From Caballeronia pedi (GTDB taxonomy: Bacteria > Pseudomonadota > Gammaproteobacteria > Burkholderiales > Burkholderiaceae), in the NCBI RefSeq assembly GCF_001544915.2, contig NZ_FCOE02000031.1, forward strand, positions 31,444-95,443: a stretch of 64,000 bases of DNA, read 5' to 3'. Each line of letters starts with the position of its first letter. The stretch's first letter is position 1. Position numbers and translations under genes: made by a program. Shown here piece after piece: positions 19,067 to 28,100 of the stretch. The notes under the pieces are model-generated. The model saw only the letters and a program-made list of their open reading frames with translations. It searched no databases and was not told the origin of the DNA.

Positions 19067-20332
19067 ATGCATTTATCCGAGCTCAAGTCTCAGCACGTGT
19101 CTGCACTGATCGAGATGGCCAATGGCCTCGAGATCGAAAATGCGAACCGCCTGCGCAAGCAGGAACTCATGTTCGCGATTCTTAAAAAGCGCGCCAAAGC
19201 GGGCGACACGATTTTCGGCGACGGCACCCTCGAAGTGCTGCCCGATGGCTTTGGCTTCCTGCGTTCGCCCGAGACCTCGTATCTCGCGAGTACGGACGAC
19301 ATTTACATCAGCCCGTCGCAAATCCGCCGCTTCAATCTGCATACCGGCGACACGATCGAAGGCGAAGTGCGCACGCCGAAAGACGGCGAGCGTTATTTCG
19401 CGCTCGTGAAGGTGGACAAAGTCAACGGGCAGCCGCCCGAGGCCTCGAAACACAAGATCATGTTCGAGAACCTCACGCCGCTGCATCCGAACAAGCCGCT
19501 GCCGCTCGAACGCGAAATGCGCGGCGAAGAAAACGTCACGGGCCGGATCATCGACATGATCTCGCCGATCGGCAAGGGTCAGCGCGGCCTGCTCGTCGCG
19601 TCGCCGAAGTCGGGCAAGACTGTGATGCTCCAGCACATCGCGCATGCGGTGAAGGCCAATCATCCGGACGTCATCCTGTTCGTGCTGCTCATCGACGAAC
19701 GCCCGGAAGAAGTGACGGAAATGCAGCGTTCGGTGCGCGGCGAAGTCATCGCGTCGACCTTCGACGAACCCGCCGCGCGTCACGTGCAGGTGGCCGAAAT
19801 GGTCATCGAGAAGGCGAAGCGTCTCGTCGAAATGAAGCACGACGTCGTGATCCTGCTCGACTCCATCACGCGTCTCGCGCGCGCCTACAACACCGTCGTG
19901 CCGGCATCGGGCAAGGTGCTGACCGGTGGTGTCGACGCCAACGCGCTGCAACGTCCGAAGCGCTTCTTCGGCGCGGCGCGCAATATCGAGGAAGGCGGGT
20001 CGCTCACGATCATCGGCACGGCGCTCATCGAAACGGGCAGCCGCATGGACGACGTGATCTACGAAGAGTTCAAGGGCACCGGCAACATGGAAGTGCACCT
20101 CGAACGCCGCCTTGCGGAAAAGCGCGTGTATCCGTCGATCAACCTGAACAAGTCGGGCACGCGCCGCGAAGAATTGCTCATCAAGCCGGACCTGCTGCAA
20201 AAGGTCTGGGTGCTGCGCAAGTTCATTCACGACATGGACGAAGTCGAAGCCATGGAATTCCTGCTCGACAAGATCCGTCAGACGAAGAACAACGCCGAAT
20301 TCTTCGACATGATGCGTCGCGGCGGCGGCTGA
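19067..20332 (+). CDS. rho: Transcription termination factor Rho
   Basis: Hexameric RNA helicase that ends transcription at Rho-dependent sites; 421 residues as usual (E. coli 419). N-terminal Rho domain and OB fold with LEVLPDGFGFLRS and the RNA-contact region; ATPase core with SPKSGKTVMLQHI (Walker A), VLLIDERPEEVTEMQRSV and VILLDSITRLARAYN (Walker B); secondary RNA-binding Q- and R-loops near GKVLTGGVDANALQRPKRFF and ETGSRMDDVIYEEFKGTGNM. The 274-bp leader contains a possible -10 (TAGAAT at 18966-18971), giving a roughly 90-nt untranslated leader where autogenous Rho-dependent attenuation could act. A strong terminator follows. Confidence 0.98.
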   Translation: MHLSELKSQHVSALIEMANGLEIENANRLRKQELMFAILKKRAKAGDTIFGDGTLEVLPDGFGFLRSPETSYLASTDDIYISPSQIRRFNLHTGDTIEGEVRTPKDGERYFALVKVDKVNGQPPEASKHKIMFENLTPLHPNKPLPLEREMRGEENVTGRIIDMISPIGKGQRGLLVASPKSGKTVMLQHIAHAVKANHPDVILFVLLIDERPEEVTEMQRSVRGEVIASTFDEPAARHVQVAEMVIEKAKRLVEMKHDVVILLDSITRLARAYNTVVPASGKVLTGGVDANALQRPKRFFGAARNIEEGGSLTIIGTALIETGSRMDDVIYEEFKGTGNMEVHLERRLAEKRVYPSINLNKSGTRREELLIKPDLLQKVWVLRKFIHDMDEVEAMEFLLDKIRQTKNNAEFFDMMRRGGG

Positions 20333-20351
20333 TCTTCCCTGCGCCCCAAGC

Positions 20352-20382
20352 AAAACCGCCTGCTTCGTCAGGCGGTTTTTTT
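20352..20382 (+). terminator. Rho-independent terminator of rho
   Basis: CCGCCTG (20356-20362), loop CTTCGT, CAGGCGG (20369-20375), with AAAA before and seven T after. Clear intrinsic terminator. Confidence 0.92.
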
Positions 20383-20441
20383 ACGCCTCGCGTAAAGTCC
20401 GCTCCGTACAATCGGGTGTATCGAAGTCACCCGAACGACCG

Positions 20442-21269
20442 ATGGCCAATCTTTTCACCCGCTGGTTCGGCGCGCAACGCCGCGAGCGCGCGCTGCGCAA
20501 ATACGCAATCGACGACACCCTCTGGCAGCGCACGCTCGCCGCTTATCCGTGCTTCGGCCATCTGGACGCGAACGACCTCGGGCGTCTGCGCGAGATCGCG
20601 AGCCTGTTCATCGCGCAGAAGGAATTCTCGACCGCGCACGATCTCGAACTGACCGATCAGATGATCGTCTCTATCGCCGCGCAAGCCTGCCTGCCCGTGC
20701 TCAATCTCGACCTCGATCTGTATGACGGCTGGGTCGGCGTGATCGTCTATCCGGGCGAGTTCATCATCCGGAAAACAGTGGAGGACGAAGACGGCGTCGT
20801 GCACGAAGTCGAGCACGATGCGAGCGGCGAGGCATGGGAAGGCGGCCCGGTCGTGCTCTCCTGGGAGGACGCGCAAATGGCCGATGGCTCGGAGGCCTAC
20901 AACGTCGTGATCCACGAGTTCGCGCACAAGATCGACATGGTGACGGGTGTCGCCGACGGTCATCCGCCGCTCTTTCGCCGCTGGCACGCACCGCTCGATT
21001 CCACCGCCTGGGCCGACATCTTCGACAACGCCTACGACCAGTTCTGCGCGCGCGTGGACGCCGTGCCGGAGCGTCGCTGGAGCCGCTTCGAGCGCGAATC
21101 GCTCATCGATCCCTATGCGGCCGATCATCCCTCGGAATTTTTCGCGGTGTGCAGCGAGGCGCTGTTCGTCACGCCACAGGCGTTCGAGACCGAGCATCCC
21201 GAGCTTTACCGGCTGCTCGCGCGCTACTACCGGCAGGACCCGGCGGGCGTCGGCGCGCTCGCCCCGTAA
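20442..21269 (+). CDS. MtfA-like zinc peptidase (M90 family)
   Basis: A 275-residue protein of the DUF980/M90 family. E. coli MtfA is a cytosolic metallopeptidase that binds the glucose repressor Mlc and so affects ptsG; whether that partner exists here is unknown. The gluzincin motif HEFAH is at about residue 158 (NVVIHEFAHKIDMVTG) and a downstream Glu region ADHPSEFFAVCSEALF supplies the third zinc ligand, so the active site is intact. Other family features are YPGEFIIRK and GPVVLSWEDA. It is a monocistronic-looking gene between the rho terminator and rpmE. Confidence 0.85.
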   Translation: MANLFTRWFGAQRRERALRKYAIDDTLWQRTLAAYPCFGHLDANDLGRLREIASLFIAQKEFSTAHDLELTDQMIVSIAAQACLPVLNLDLDLYDGWVGVIVYPGEFIIRKTVEDEDGVVHEVEHDASGEAWEGGPVVLSWEDAQMADGSEAYNVVIHEFAHKIDMVTGVADGHPPLFRRWHAPLDSTAWADIFDNAYDQFCARVDAVPERRWSRFERESLIDPYAADHPSEFFAVCSEALFVTPQAFETEHPELYRLLARYYRQDPAGVGALAP

Positions 21270-21293
21270 GCTGCGCCCGAGCCCCAAAAAAGA

Positions 21294-21321
21294 TGTCAAG
21301 CGACTGATTTTCTGGCATAAT
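21294..21321 (+). promoter_or_regulatory. Candidate sigma-70 promoter for rpmE
   Basis: TGTCAA (21294-21299, weak -35), 16-bp spacer and CATAAT (21316-21321, good -10) lie about 90 bp upstream of the L31 start and just after the mtfA-like stop. Confidence 0.45.
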
Positions 21322-21407
21322 CGCCGTTTTTCGACCCTAGGCAAGTGACTCGCGCGGTCATTTCGAAAGCGCAGCGGGTTGGCTACCGCCAGATACCAGG
21401 AAAGACC

Positions 21408-21662
21408 ATGAAAGAAGGCATTCACCCGAATTATCGCGAAGTCCTGTTCGTCGACATGTCGAACGACTTCAAGTTCGTGACCCGTTCGACCATCCAGACG
21501 CGCGAAACCGCCGAATTCAACGGCAAGTCCTACCCGCTCGCGAAGATCGAAGTGTCGTCGGAATCGCATCCGTTCTACACCGGTCAGCAAAAGATCATGG
21601 ACACGGCAGGTCGCGTCGAAAAGTTCAACAACAAGTTCGCTCGCTTCTCCACCAAAAAGTAA
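21408..21662 (+). CDS. rpmE: 50S ribosomal protein L31 type B
   Basis: Large-subunit protein of 84 residues. The start MKEGIHPNYREVLFVD and the segment TAEFNGKSYPLAKIEVSSES followed by HPFYTGQQKIMDTAGRVEKF identify L31. The CxxC zinc motif of type A L31 is missing, and the type B insertion is present, so this is the zinc-independent (C-minus) paralogue. In many bacteria the type B copy is the zinc-starvation version; here it stands behind rho as the probable housekeeping copy. ATG at 21408; AGGAAAG upstream is the ribosome site. Confidence 0.95.
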   Translation: MKEGIHPNYREVLFVDMSNDFKFVTRSTIQTRETAEFNGKSYPLAKIEVSSESHPFYTGQQKIMDTAGRVEKFNNKFARFSTKK

Positions 21663-21683
21663 GTCGGCTTCGGGCTTCAAGGA

Positions 21684-21712
21684 AAAAGGGCAGCTTTGGC
21701 TGCCCTTTTTTG
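21684..21712 (+). terminator. Rho-independent terminator of rpmE
   Basis: GGGCAG (21688-21693), loop CTTTGG, CTGCCC (21700-21705), A-run before and T6-7 after. Clear intrinsic terminator. Confidence 0.92.
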
Positions 21713-21877
21713 TCGCTGACTGCTTTTAGCTGCATTTGGTAAGCGTTGTTGCGCGCCGTTACGGCAAGCATCGATGAACCGCCCTTAAAGCCGCCGCGCG
21801 ACTACAATGCCGGTTGCTCCAGCCCCACGCTCGCCTTGCGCGAGATCAGCGGACCGTTTTCCATCAAGCCTCTTCGC

Positions 21878-23641
21878 ATGCGATCTGTCGTTCGTCTGAC
21901 CGCCTCCGCCACCAGCGCCCTGCCGCGCTGGCTGCTGCTCGCCATCTGCATTACCTACGCGTCGTTCGGTCTGTTCGGCCGCGACCCGTGGAAAAACGAG
22001 GATGCGGCGGGCTTCGGCGTCATGTGGACGATGGCCAACGGCGACGCGCGCGACTGGCTGCTGCCGAACCTCGTCGGCCGCGCGCCCACCGCCGACGGCC
22101 CGCTGATGTACTGGCTGGGCGCGTCGGCCATCCGGCTGCTGAGCCCGTGGGTCGACGCGAGCAACGCCTCGCGCGTGGTCACCGGCCTGCTCTTCTGTCT
22201 CGCGTGCGCGTTCGTCTGGTATTCGGCCTATCTGCTCGGCCGCCGCGACGAGGCGCAGCCCTTCAAATACGCTTTCGGCGGCGAACCCGAGCCGCGCGAC
22301 TACGGCCGCACGCTCGCGGATGGCGCGTTGCTCATCCTGCTCGCGTGCTTCGGCCTCGCCGAGCGCGGCCACGAAACCACGCCGCAGCTCGCGCAATTCG
22401 CCGGCACCGCGATGCTCCTCTACGGTCTCGTGCGCAGCCTCGACAAGCCGATCCACGGCGGCATCGTGTGGGGCGTGGCGATCGGCGTGGTCGGGTTGTC
22501 GAGTTCGCCCGTGCTCGTATTCGCATTGCTGCTCTGCACTCTGGCGATGACCATCATCGTGAAGCAGGTGCGCGCAGCGCCCCTCCTGATCTACGGCCTG
22601 CCGGTCGCGATCGTGCTGATCGCCGCATGGGTGCTGCCGACGCTGCATTATTTCCCCGACGACGGCGAATGGTGGCTGCGCCAATGGTGGCGCAACAGCT
22701 TCTCCTTCTTCTCCGGCACGCCGGGCTCGATCTTCGGCTACGCGATCAAGAACCTGCCGCTCTTCACGTGGCCCGCGTGGCCGCTCGCGGTGTGGGCGTT
22801 CGTCAGCTGGGGCGGGCTGCGCCGCTCGCCGCACGTGGGCGTGCCGCTGTCGATCATCGGGCCGCTGCTCGTGCTGGTCGTCCTGCAGGCGCACGAGACC
22901 AACCGGCTCTTCATGCTCCTGCTGCCGCCGCTTTCCGTGCTCGCAACCTTCGCGCTGCCCACGTTGAAGCGCGGCGCGATCAACGCGATCGACTGGTTCG
23001 CGATGCTGAGCTTCACCATCATCGGCTCGCTGGTGTGGCTCGTGTGGACCGCGGGCATGTTCGGCTTCCCTGCGTCGATGGCCCGCAACCTCGCACGCCT
23101 CGCGCCGGGCTTTCATTCCGAATTCAAGCTGATTTCGTTTGTTTGCGCGGTGGCCGTGACCGTCTGCTGGTTCCTGCTCGCGCGCTGGCGTCTGGCGCGT
23201 CATCCGAAGGTGCTGTGGCGCAGCGTCGTGCTGTCGAGCGCGGGCACCACGCTGATGTGGGTGCTGCTCATGACGCTGTGGCTGCCGGTGGTGAACTACA
23301 GCCGGACGTACCGCGACGTGGCCGAGCAGATCGCCGATCACCTGCCGCCCGACTACACCTGCATCTCGCCCGTGCGTCTCGGCGACGCACAGATCGCCAC
23401 CTTCGCCTATTTCGGCGGCATGCACTTCGCGTTCGACGAGGACTGCGACGTGATCCTGCGCCAGGACCCGGCGGATTACGGCGAGCCGTCGTCGATGTCG
23501 GCGTTCCAGTGGAAGCTCGTGTGGGAAGGCCGGCGCGTCGCCGACCGCGACGAGCGCTTCCGGCTCTACGTGCGCATCGAGCGTCCCACGCCGCCGGCGA
23601 ACAAGCCGCTGCGCCCGAAGAGCCTGCGCCGGACACAGTAA
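21878..23641 (+). CDS. ArnT/PMT-like membrane glycosyltransferase (GT39/GT83 type)
   Basis: An integral membrane protein of 587 residues with about 11-12 hydrophobic segments and a soluble C-terminal part. After the first membrane helix comes FGRDPWKNEDAAGFGVMWTM, the position of the catalytic acidic pair in the GT-C fold of ArnT/PMT enzymes, and GPLMYWLGAS, the usual loop after it. Such enzymes use polyprenyl-phosphate sugars on the periplasmic side to decorate lipid A, lipids or proteins. Start ATG at 21878 is taken because the signal-anchor begins there; codons further upstream in frame are not membrane-like. The MATE gene starts 4 bp after its stop, pointing to co-translation. Donor and acceptor are unknown. 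Confidence 0.8.
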   Translation: MRSVVRLTASATSALPRWLLLAICITYASFGLFGRDPWKNEDAAGFGVMWTMANGDARDWLLPNLVGRAPTADGPLMYWLGASAIRLLSPWVDASNASRVVTGLLFCLACAFVWYSAYLLGRRDEAQPFKYAFGGEPEPRDYGRTLADGALLILLACFGLAERGHETTPQLAQFAGTAMLLYGLVRSLDKPIHGGIVWGVAIGVVGLSSSPVLVFALLLCTLAMTIIVKQVRAAPLLIYGLPVAIVLIAAWVLPTLHYFPDDGEWWLRQWWRNSFSFFSGTPGSIFGYAIKNLPLFTWPAWPLAVWAFVSWGGLRRSPHVGVPLSIIGPLLVLVVLQAHETNRLFMLLLPPLSVLATFALPTLKRGAINAIDWFAMLSFTIIGSLVWLVWTAGMFGFPASMARNLARLAPGFHSEFKLISFVCAVAVTVCWFLLARWRLARHPKVLWRSVVLSSAGTTLMWVLLMTLWLPVVNYSRTYRDVAEQIADHLPPDYTCISPVRLGDAQIATFAYFGGMHFAFDEDCDVILRQDPADYGEPSSMSAFQWKLVWEGRRVADRDERFRLYVRIERPTPPANKPLRPKSLRRTQ

Positions 23642-23645
23642 CGCG

Positions 23646-25043
23646 ATGCCCGCGATGCCGACCCCGACCAGCACGACCGGCATGCTGAGCGACGTGCGCA
23701 GGATCGCCACGCTCGCGTGGCCGGTGCTGATCGGCCAGCTTGCGGTGATCGCGTTCGGCGTGATCGATACCGCGATGGTCGGCCGCTTCTCCGCCACCGA
23801 TCTGGCCGCGCTCGGCCTCGGCGGCTCCGTCTATATCTCGGTGTATATCGGCCTCACGGGCATTCTGGTCGCGTTGCAGCCGATCGCCGGGCAACTGTTC
23901 GGCGCGGGCCGCGAAAGCGAAATCGGCGAGGAGACGCGTCAGGCGTTCTGGCTCGCCGCCGTGCTCGCCGTGATCGGCTTCGTGCTGCTGTTCCATCCCG
24001 GGCCGCTGCTGTCGCTCGCGAAAACGCCGCCCGCGCTGCACGACCGTACCGTCGACTATCTGCGGATTCTGTCGTTCGGCCTGCCCGCGAGCCTTGCGTT
24101 TCGCGTCTACAGCTCGCTCACCAACGCGGTCGGCAAACCCCGGCTCGTGATGTTTCTGCAAGTCGGCGGCCTGCTGCTCAAGTTTCCGCTCAACACGTGG
24201 TTCATCTTCGGCGGCGCGGGCTTTCCCGCGCTCGGCGGTCCGGGCTGCGCGCTCGCGAGCACGCTCATCAACTGGGTGCTCGCGATCGTCGGCATGACGG
24301 TGCTCGTCAAGGTCGAGTTCTTCCGCCCGTTCGGCATCTTCTCGCACTTCTGCTGGCCGGTCTGGCGGCGTCAGCTCGCGCTACTGCGGCTCGGCATTCC
24401 GATGGGTCTCTCGTATCTCATCGAAGTGACGTCGTACACGTTCATGGCGCTCTTCATCTCGCGCTTCGGCACGACCACGCTCGCCGGTCATCAGATCGCC
24501 GGCAATCTCGGCGCGGTGCTGTACATGACGCCGTTGTCGATCGGCATCGCGTCGTCGACGCTCGTGTCGCAGGCGCTCGGCGCCGGACGATACGACGATG
24601 CGCGTTCGATCTCGCGTCACGGCATCGGCATGGCGTGCGTGCTGGCGCTCTTGTATGGCGTGCTCCTGATCGCCGCGCGCGCTCACGTGATCGCGGCCTA
24701 TACGCCCGATGCGGGCGTCATCGCCGCCGCGATGCCGCTCGTGCTCATCATCTTCTTCTATCACTTCTGCGACGCGCTGCAGATCACCACCGCGTTCATC
24801 CTGCGCGCGTACAAGGTGACGCTCGTGCCGACCGTGATCTACGCCATCGCGCTGTGGGGCATCGGGCTCGGCGGCGGCTATCTGCTCGGCTTCGACGTGG
24901 GCGGCGGCGTGCCCGAGTGGCTACAGGGCGCGCGCGGCTTCTGGATCGCGAATTCGGCGAGTCTCGGTGTCGCGGGCGTCGGCCTGTTCCTCTACTGGCG
25001 GCGGGTGAGCGCGCGGCATCTGAACAAGGTCGACCCGACCTGA
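23646..25043 (+). CDS. MATE family efflux transporter
   Basis: A 465-residue inner-membrane protein with 12 predicted helices in two similar halves (the MOP/MATE fold; NorM/DinF relatives). Typical are WPVLIGQLAVIAFGVIDTAMVGRF and LAALGLGGSVYISVYIGLTG in the first half and the repeated arrangement MGLSYLIEVTSYTFMALFIS with HQIAGNLGAVLYM in the second. Expected to export cationic compounds or metabolites by Na+/H+ antiport. It follows a GT-C glycosyltransferase by 4 bp, which is unusual for a drug pump and hints at a shared surface-lipid or glycoconjugate role. Confidence 0.9.
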   Translation: MPAMPTPTSTTGMLSDVRRIATLAWPVLIGQLAVIAFGVIDTAMVGRFSATDLAALGLGGSVYISVYIGLTGILVALQPIAGQLFGAGRESEIGEETRQAFWLAAVLAVIGFVLLFHPGPLLSLAKTPPALHDRTVDYLRILSFGLPASLAFRVYSSLTNAVGKPRLVMFLQVGGLLLKFPLNTWFIFGGAGFPALGGPGCALASTLINWVLAIVGMTVLVKVEFFRPFGIFSHFCWPVWRRQLALLRLGIPMGLSYLIEVTSYTFMALFISRFGTTTLAGHQIAGNLGAVLYMTPLSIGIASSTLVSQALGAGRYDDARSISRHGIGMACVLALLYGVLLIAARAHVIAAYTPDAGVIAAAMPLVLIIFFYHFCDALQITTAFILRAYKVTLVPTVIYAIALWGIGLGGGYLLGFDVGGGVPEWLQGARGFWIANSASLGVAGVGLFLYWRRVSARHLNKVDPT

Positions 25044-25135
25044 TGTGTGGAAAAACATCATCGGTTCGCATCACGGGAAAGATTGACGTAAGGCTCCAGT
25101 AGAATTTCGCGTCGAGGGAAACTCGGAGCGAGTGG

Positions 25136-28100
25136 ATGAGCCGCATTACAACGTCACAAAAAAAATGGATTCTGGCCGCAACCACGCTGATCGCCGCGCT
25201 TGGGTTCGGCGCCGCGCTGCATCGAGCCGATGCCGCGCGCATCGCGAGCGTGTCTCCGCAAGGCAAGGTCGCGCAAGTGCGCCAGGTCGTCGCCAAATTC
25301 GACGAACCGATGATCGCGTTCGGCAATGCGGCGGCGAGCGCGCCCGGCAAGCTCGCCTGTAGCGGCGCGAGCACGGCGGCGACCGCGGGCTCGGGCCGCT
25401 GGATCGACGCCAAGACTTGGGCGTTCGACTTCGAGCACGATCTTCCGCCCGGCGTGCGCTGCGCGCTCGATCTCGCGGACGGCCTCAAGTCCGTTGCCGG
25501 CAACGCGCTTGCCGGCCCGCGCCACTTCGCGTTTCAGACGGGCGGACCGTTCGTCACGCGCATCATGCCGAGCTACGGCGATATCGAAGAGAATCAGGCT
25601 TTCGTGCTGCGGCTGAACGGCCCGGCGACGCAGGCTTCGGTGCTCGAACACGTCTGGTGCGAATCGAGCGCGCTCGGCAACCGCATTCCGGTGCGTGCGG
25701 TCGATGACGCCACACGCACCGCCCTGCTCGACCATTTCAAGCTGCAGAAGGAAAGCGATCGCGTGCTCACGCTCGCGTGCCAGCAAACGTTGCCGTCGGC
25801 GACCAAAATGCAGCTCGTGTACGGCACGGGCGTGACGGGGCAAAGCGGCATCGCCAACGATGTCGAGAAGCGCTTCGACTTCAGCGTGCGCGAGCCCTTC
25901 ACGGCGAACTTCTCTTGCGAGCGCGAGAACGCGAACGCGCCCTGCACGCCGCTGCGTCCGCTGCGCCTGAACTTCAGCGCGCCGATCAGCCGCGCCGATG
26001 CGCAGAAGTTCGTGCTGCACGGGCCGAAGGGCAACGCGTCGCCTCGTTTCGATGCGACCGACAAGGACGCCGAAGTCAGCGCCGTCGAATTCGCCGCGCC
26101 GCTGCCCGAGCGCGCCGATCTCACCATCGACGCCCCCGCGAACCTGAAGGACGTCAGCGGCCGTGCGCTCGCCAACGCCGATCTCTTCCCGCTCAAGACC
26201 TCGACCGCGCCGATGCCGCCGCTCGCGAAGTTCTCGTCGGGCACGTTCGGCATCATCGAGCGCTTTGCCGAACCGGACATGCCCGCGATGCTGCCGGTCA
26301 CCCTGCGTCACGTCGAAGCGGATCTGCATGTGCAAGGGCTCGATTCCGGCACGTCGCAGATCACGAAGCTCAAGCTCGACGCCGACCAGGACATCCGCCA
26401 GTGGATGCGCGCCGTCGACCTGTTCGATGGCGTCGCGATGCCGCGCTCGATCATCGAGGAGCGCATGCCGGCGATGCTGCGCAACGGCATCGCGCCGGTC
26501 GTCATTCCGAACAGCGACGGCTCGGTGTCGAAAGACCCGCAGATCGACATTCGTTCGCTGTCGATGCTGGCGAAGCAGCGCGGCGTCGAAACGCTCACCC
26601 TGCCCGCCGCCGATCCGAAAGCCTTGCGGCCATTCGAAGTCGTCGGCATTCCGCTCACGAAGCCGGGCTTTTATGTCGTCGAACTGAACTCGCCCGCGCT
26701 CGGCGCGTCGCTGCTCGGCAAACAGCAGGCGATGTACGTACGCACGTCGGTGCTCGTCACCAATCTCGGCGTGCATTTCAAGCAAGGACGCGAGAACAGC
26801 CTCGTGTGGGTCACGACGCTCGACAAGGGCAAGCCGGTGGCCAACGCGCAAGTGCGCGTGACCGACTGCAACGGCGAGGAAATCGCCACCGCGAAAACCG
26901 ACGCGCAAGGGCTCGCGAAGATCGGCAAGCCGCTCGCGGCCGCGCGCGAATGCAACGAACACAGCCTCGCGTGGGGCGGCTTCTTCGTGTCGGCGCGCGT
27001 GAACGATCCCGTCACCGGGCCGGACATGGCGTTCGTGCTGTCGGACTGGAATCGCGGCATCGAATCGTGGCGCTTCAACGTGCCGACCGACATGAGCGCG
27101 ACGCGCACGACGCGCGCCCATACGGTGTTCGACCGCACGCTACTGCGCGCGGGCGAAACCGTGTCGATGAAGCATCTGTTGCGCGTCGAAACGCTCGGCG
27201 GCTTCGCGTTCCCGTCGAGCTATCCGAGCCGCGTGACGATCCGCCACGTCGGCAGCGGACAGACCTGGCATCTACCGCTCAAATGGTCGGCCGACCATAG
27301 CGCCGACTCGACGTTCACCGTGCCCGTCGCCGCGAAGCTCGGCGAATACAGCGTGACGCTCGACAACGGCGCTGCCGCTTCGAACGACAACGACGACGGC
27401 GACAACGACAACTCCGTCACGCAGTCGTACGAATCGGGCAGTTTCCGCGTCGAGGAATTCCGCCTGCCGGTGTTCAAAGGCGCGATCACGGCCGGCGACG
27501 CGAAATCGCCCGGACTCGTCGGCGCGCAGGAAGCGGCCGTCGCGGTGCGGCTCGAATACGTTCAGGGCGGACCGGCGTCGAATCTGCCGGTGCAGGTTTC
27601 GGCGCTCGTGCGCGATACGGCGCCGGCGTTTGCTTCTCAGTACGAGGCGTTCAGCTTCGCGCCCTATCGCAAACCGGCGAACGACGGTGCAAGCGCGCCC
27701 GCCGAAGACGAAGACAGCGAACAGCAGGACAACGCGACGACCAAGCTGATCGCGGACAAACTGCGCGTGACGCTCGATCGCGACGGCGCCGGCAAGGTCA
27801 CGGTGAAGCCGTTGCCAGCGGTCGAATCGCCGAAGCGTCTCGCACTCGAAGCGAGCTTCGCCGATCCGAACGGCGAGATTCAAACAATCAGCGGCAGCAC
27901 GACGCTGTGGCCGGCTGCGGTCGCCGTCGGCGTGAAGGCGGGACATTGGGTGTCGGTCGGCGGCGCGCTGCCGGTGCAGGCCATCGCGCTCGATTTGCAG
28001 GGCAAGCCGCGCGCGGGCGTATCGGTCGATATCAAGGCCGTCGCGCGCGTGATGTCGAGTTCGAGAAAGCGCATGGTCGGCGGTTTCTATGCGTACGACA

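Noticed and set aside
19073..20353. 426-residue minus-strand open frame opposite rho
   Set aside because: Mirror of rho; His/Arg/Glu-rich with no domain.
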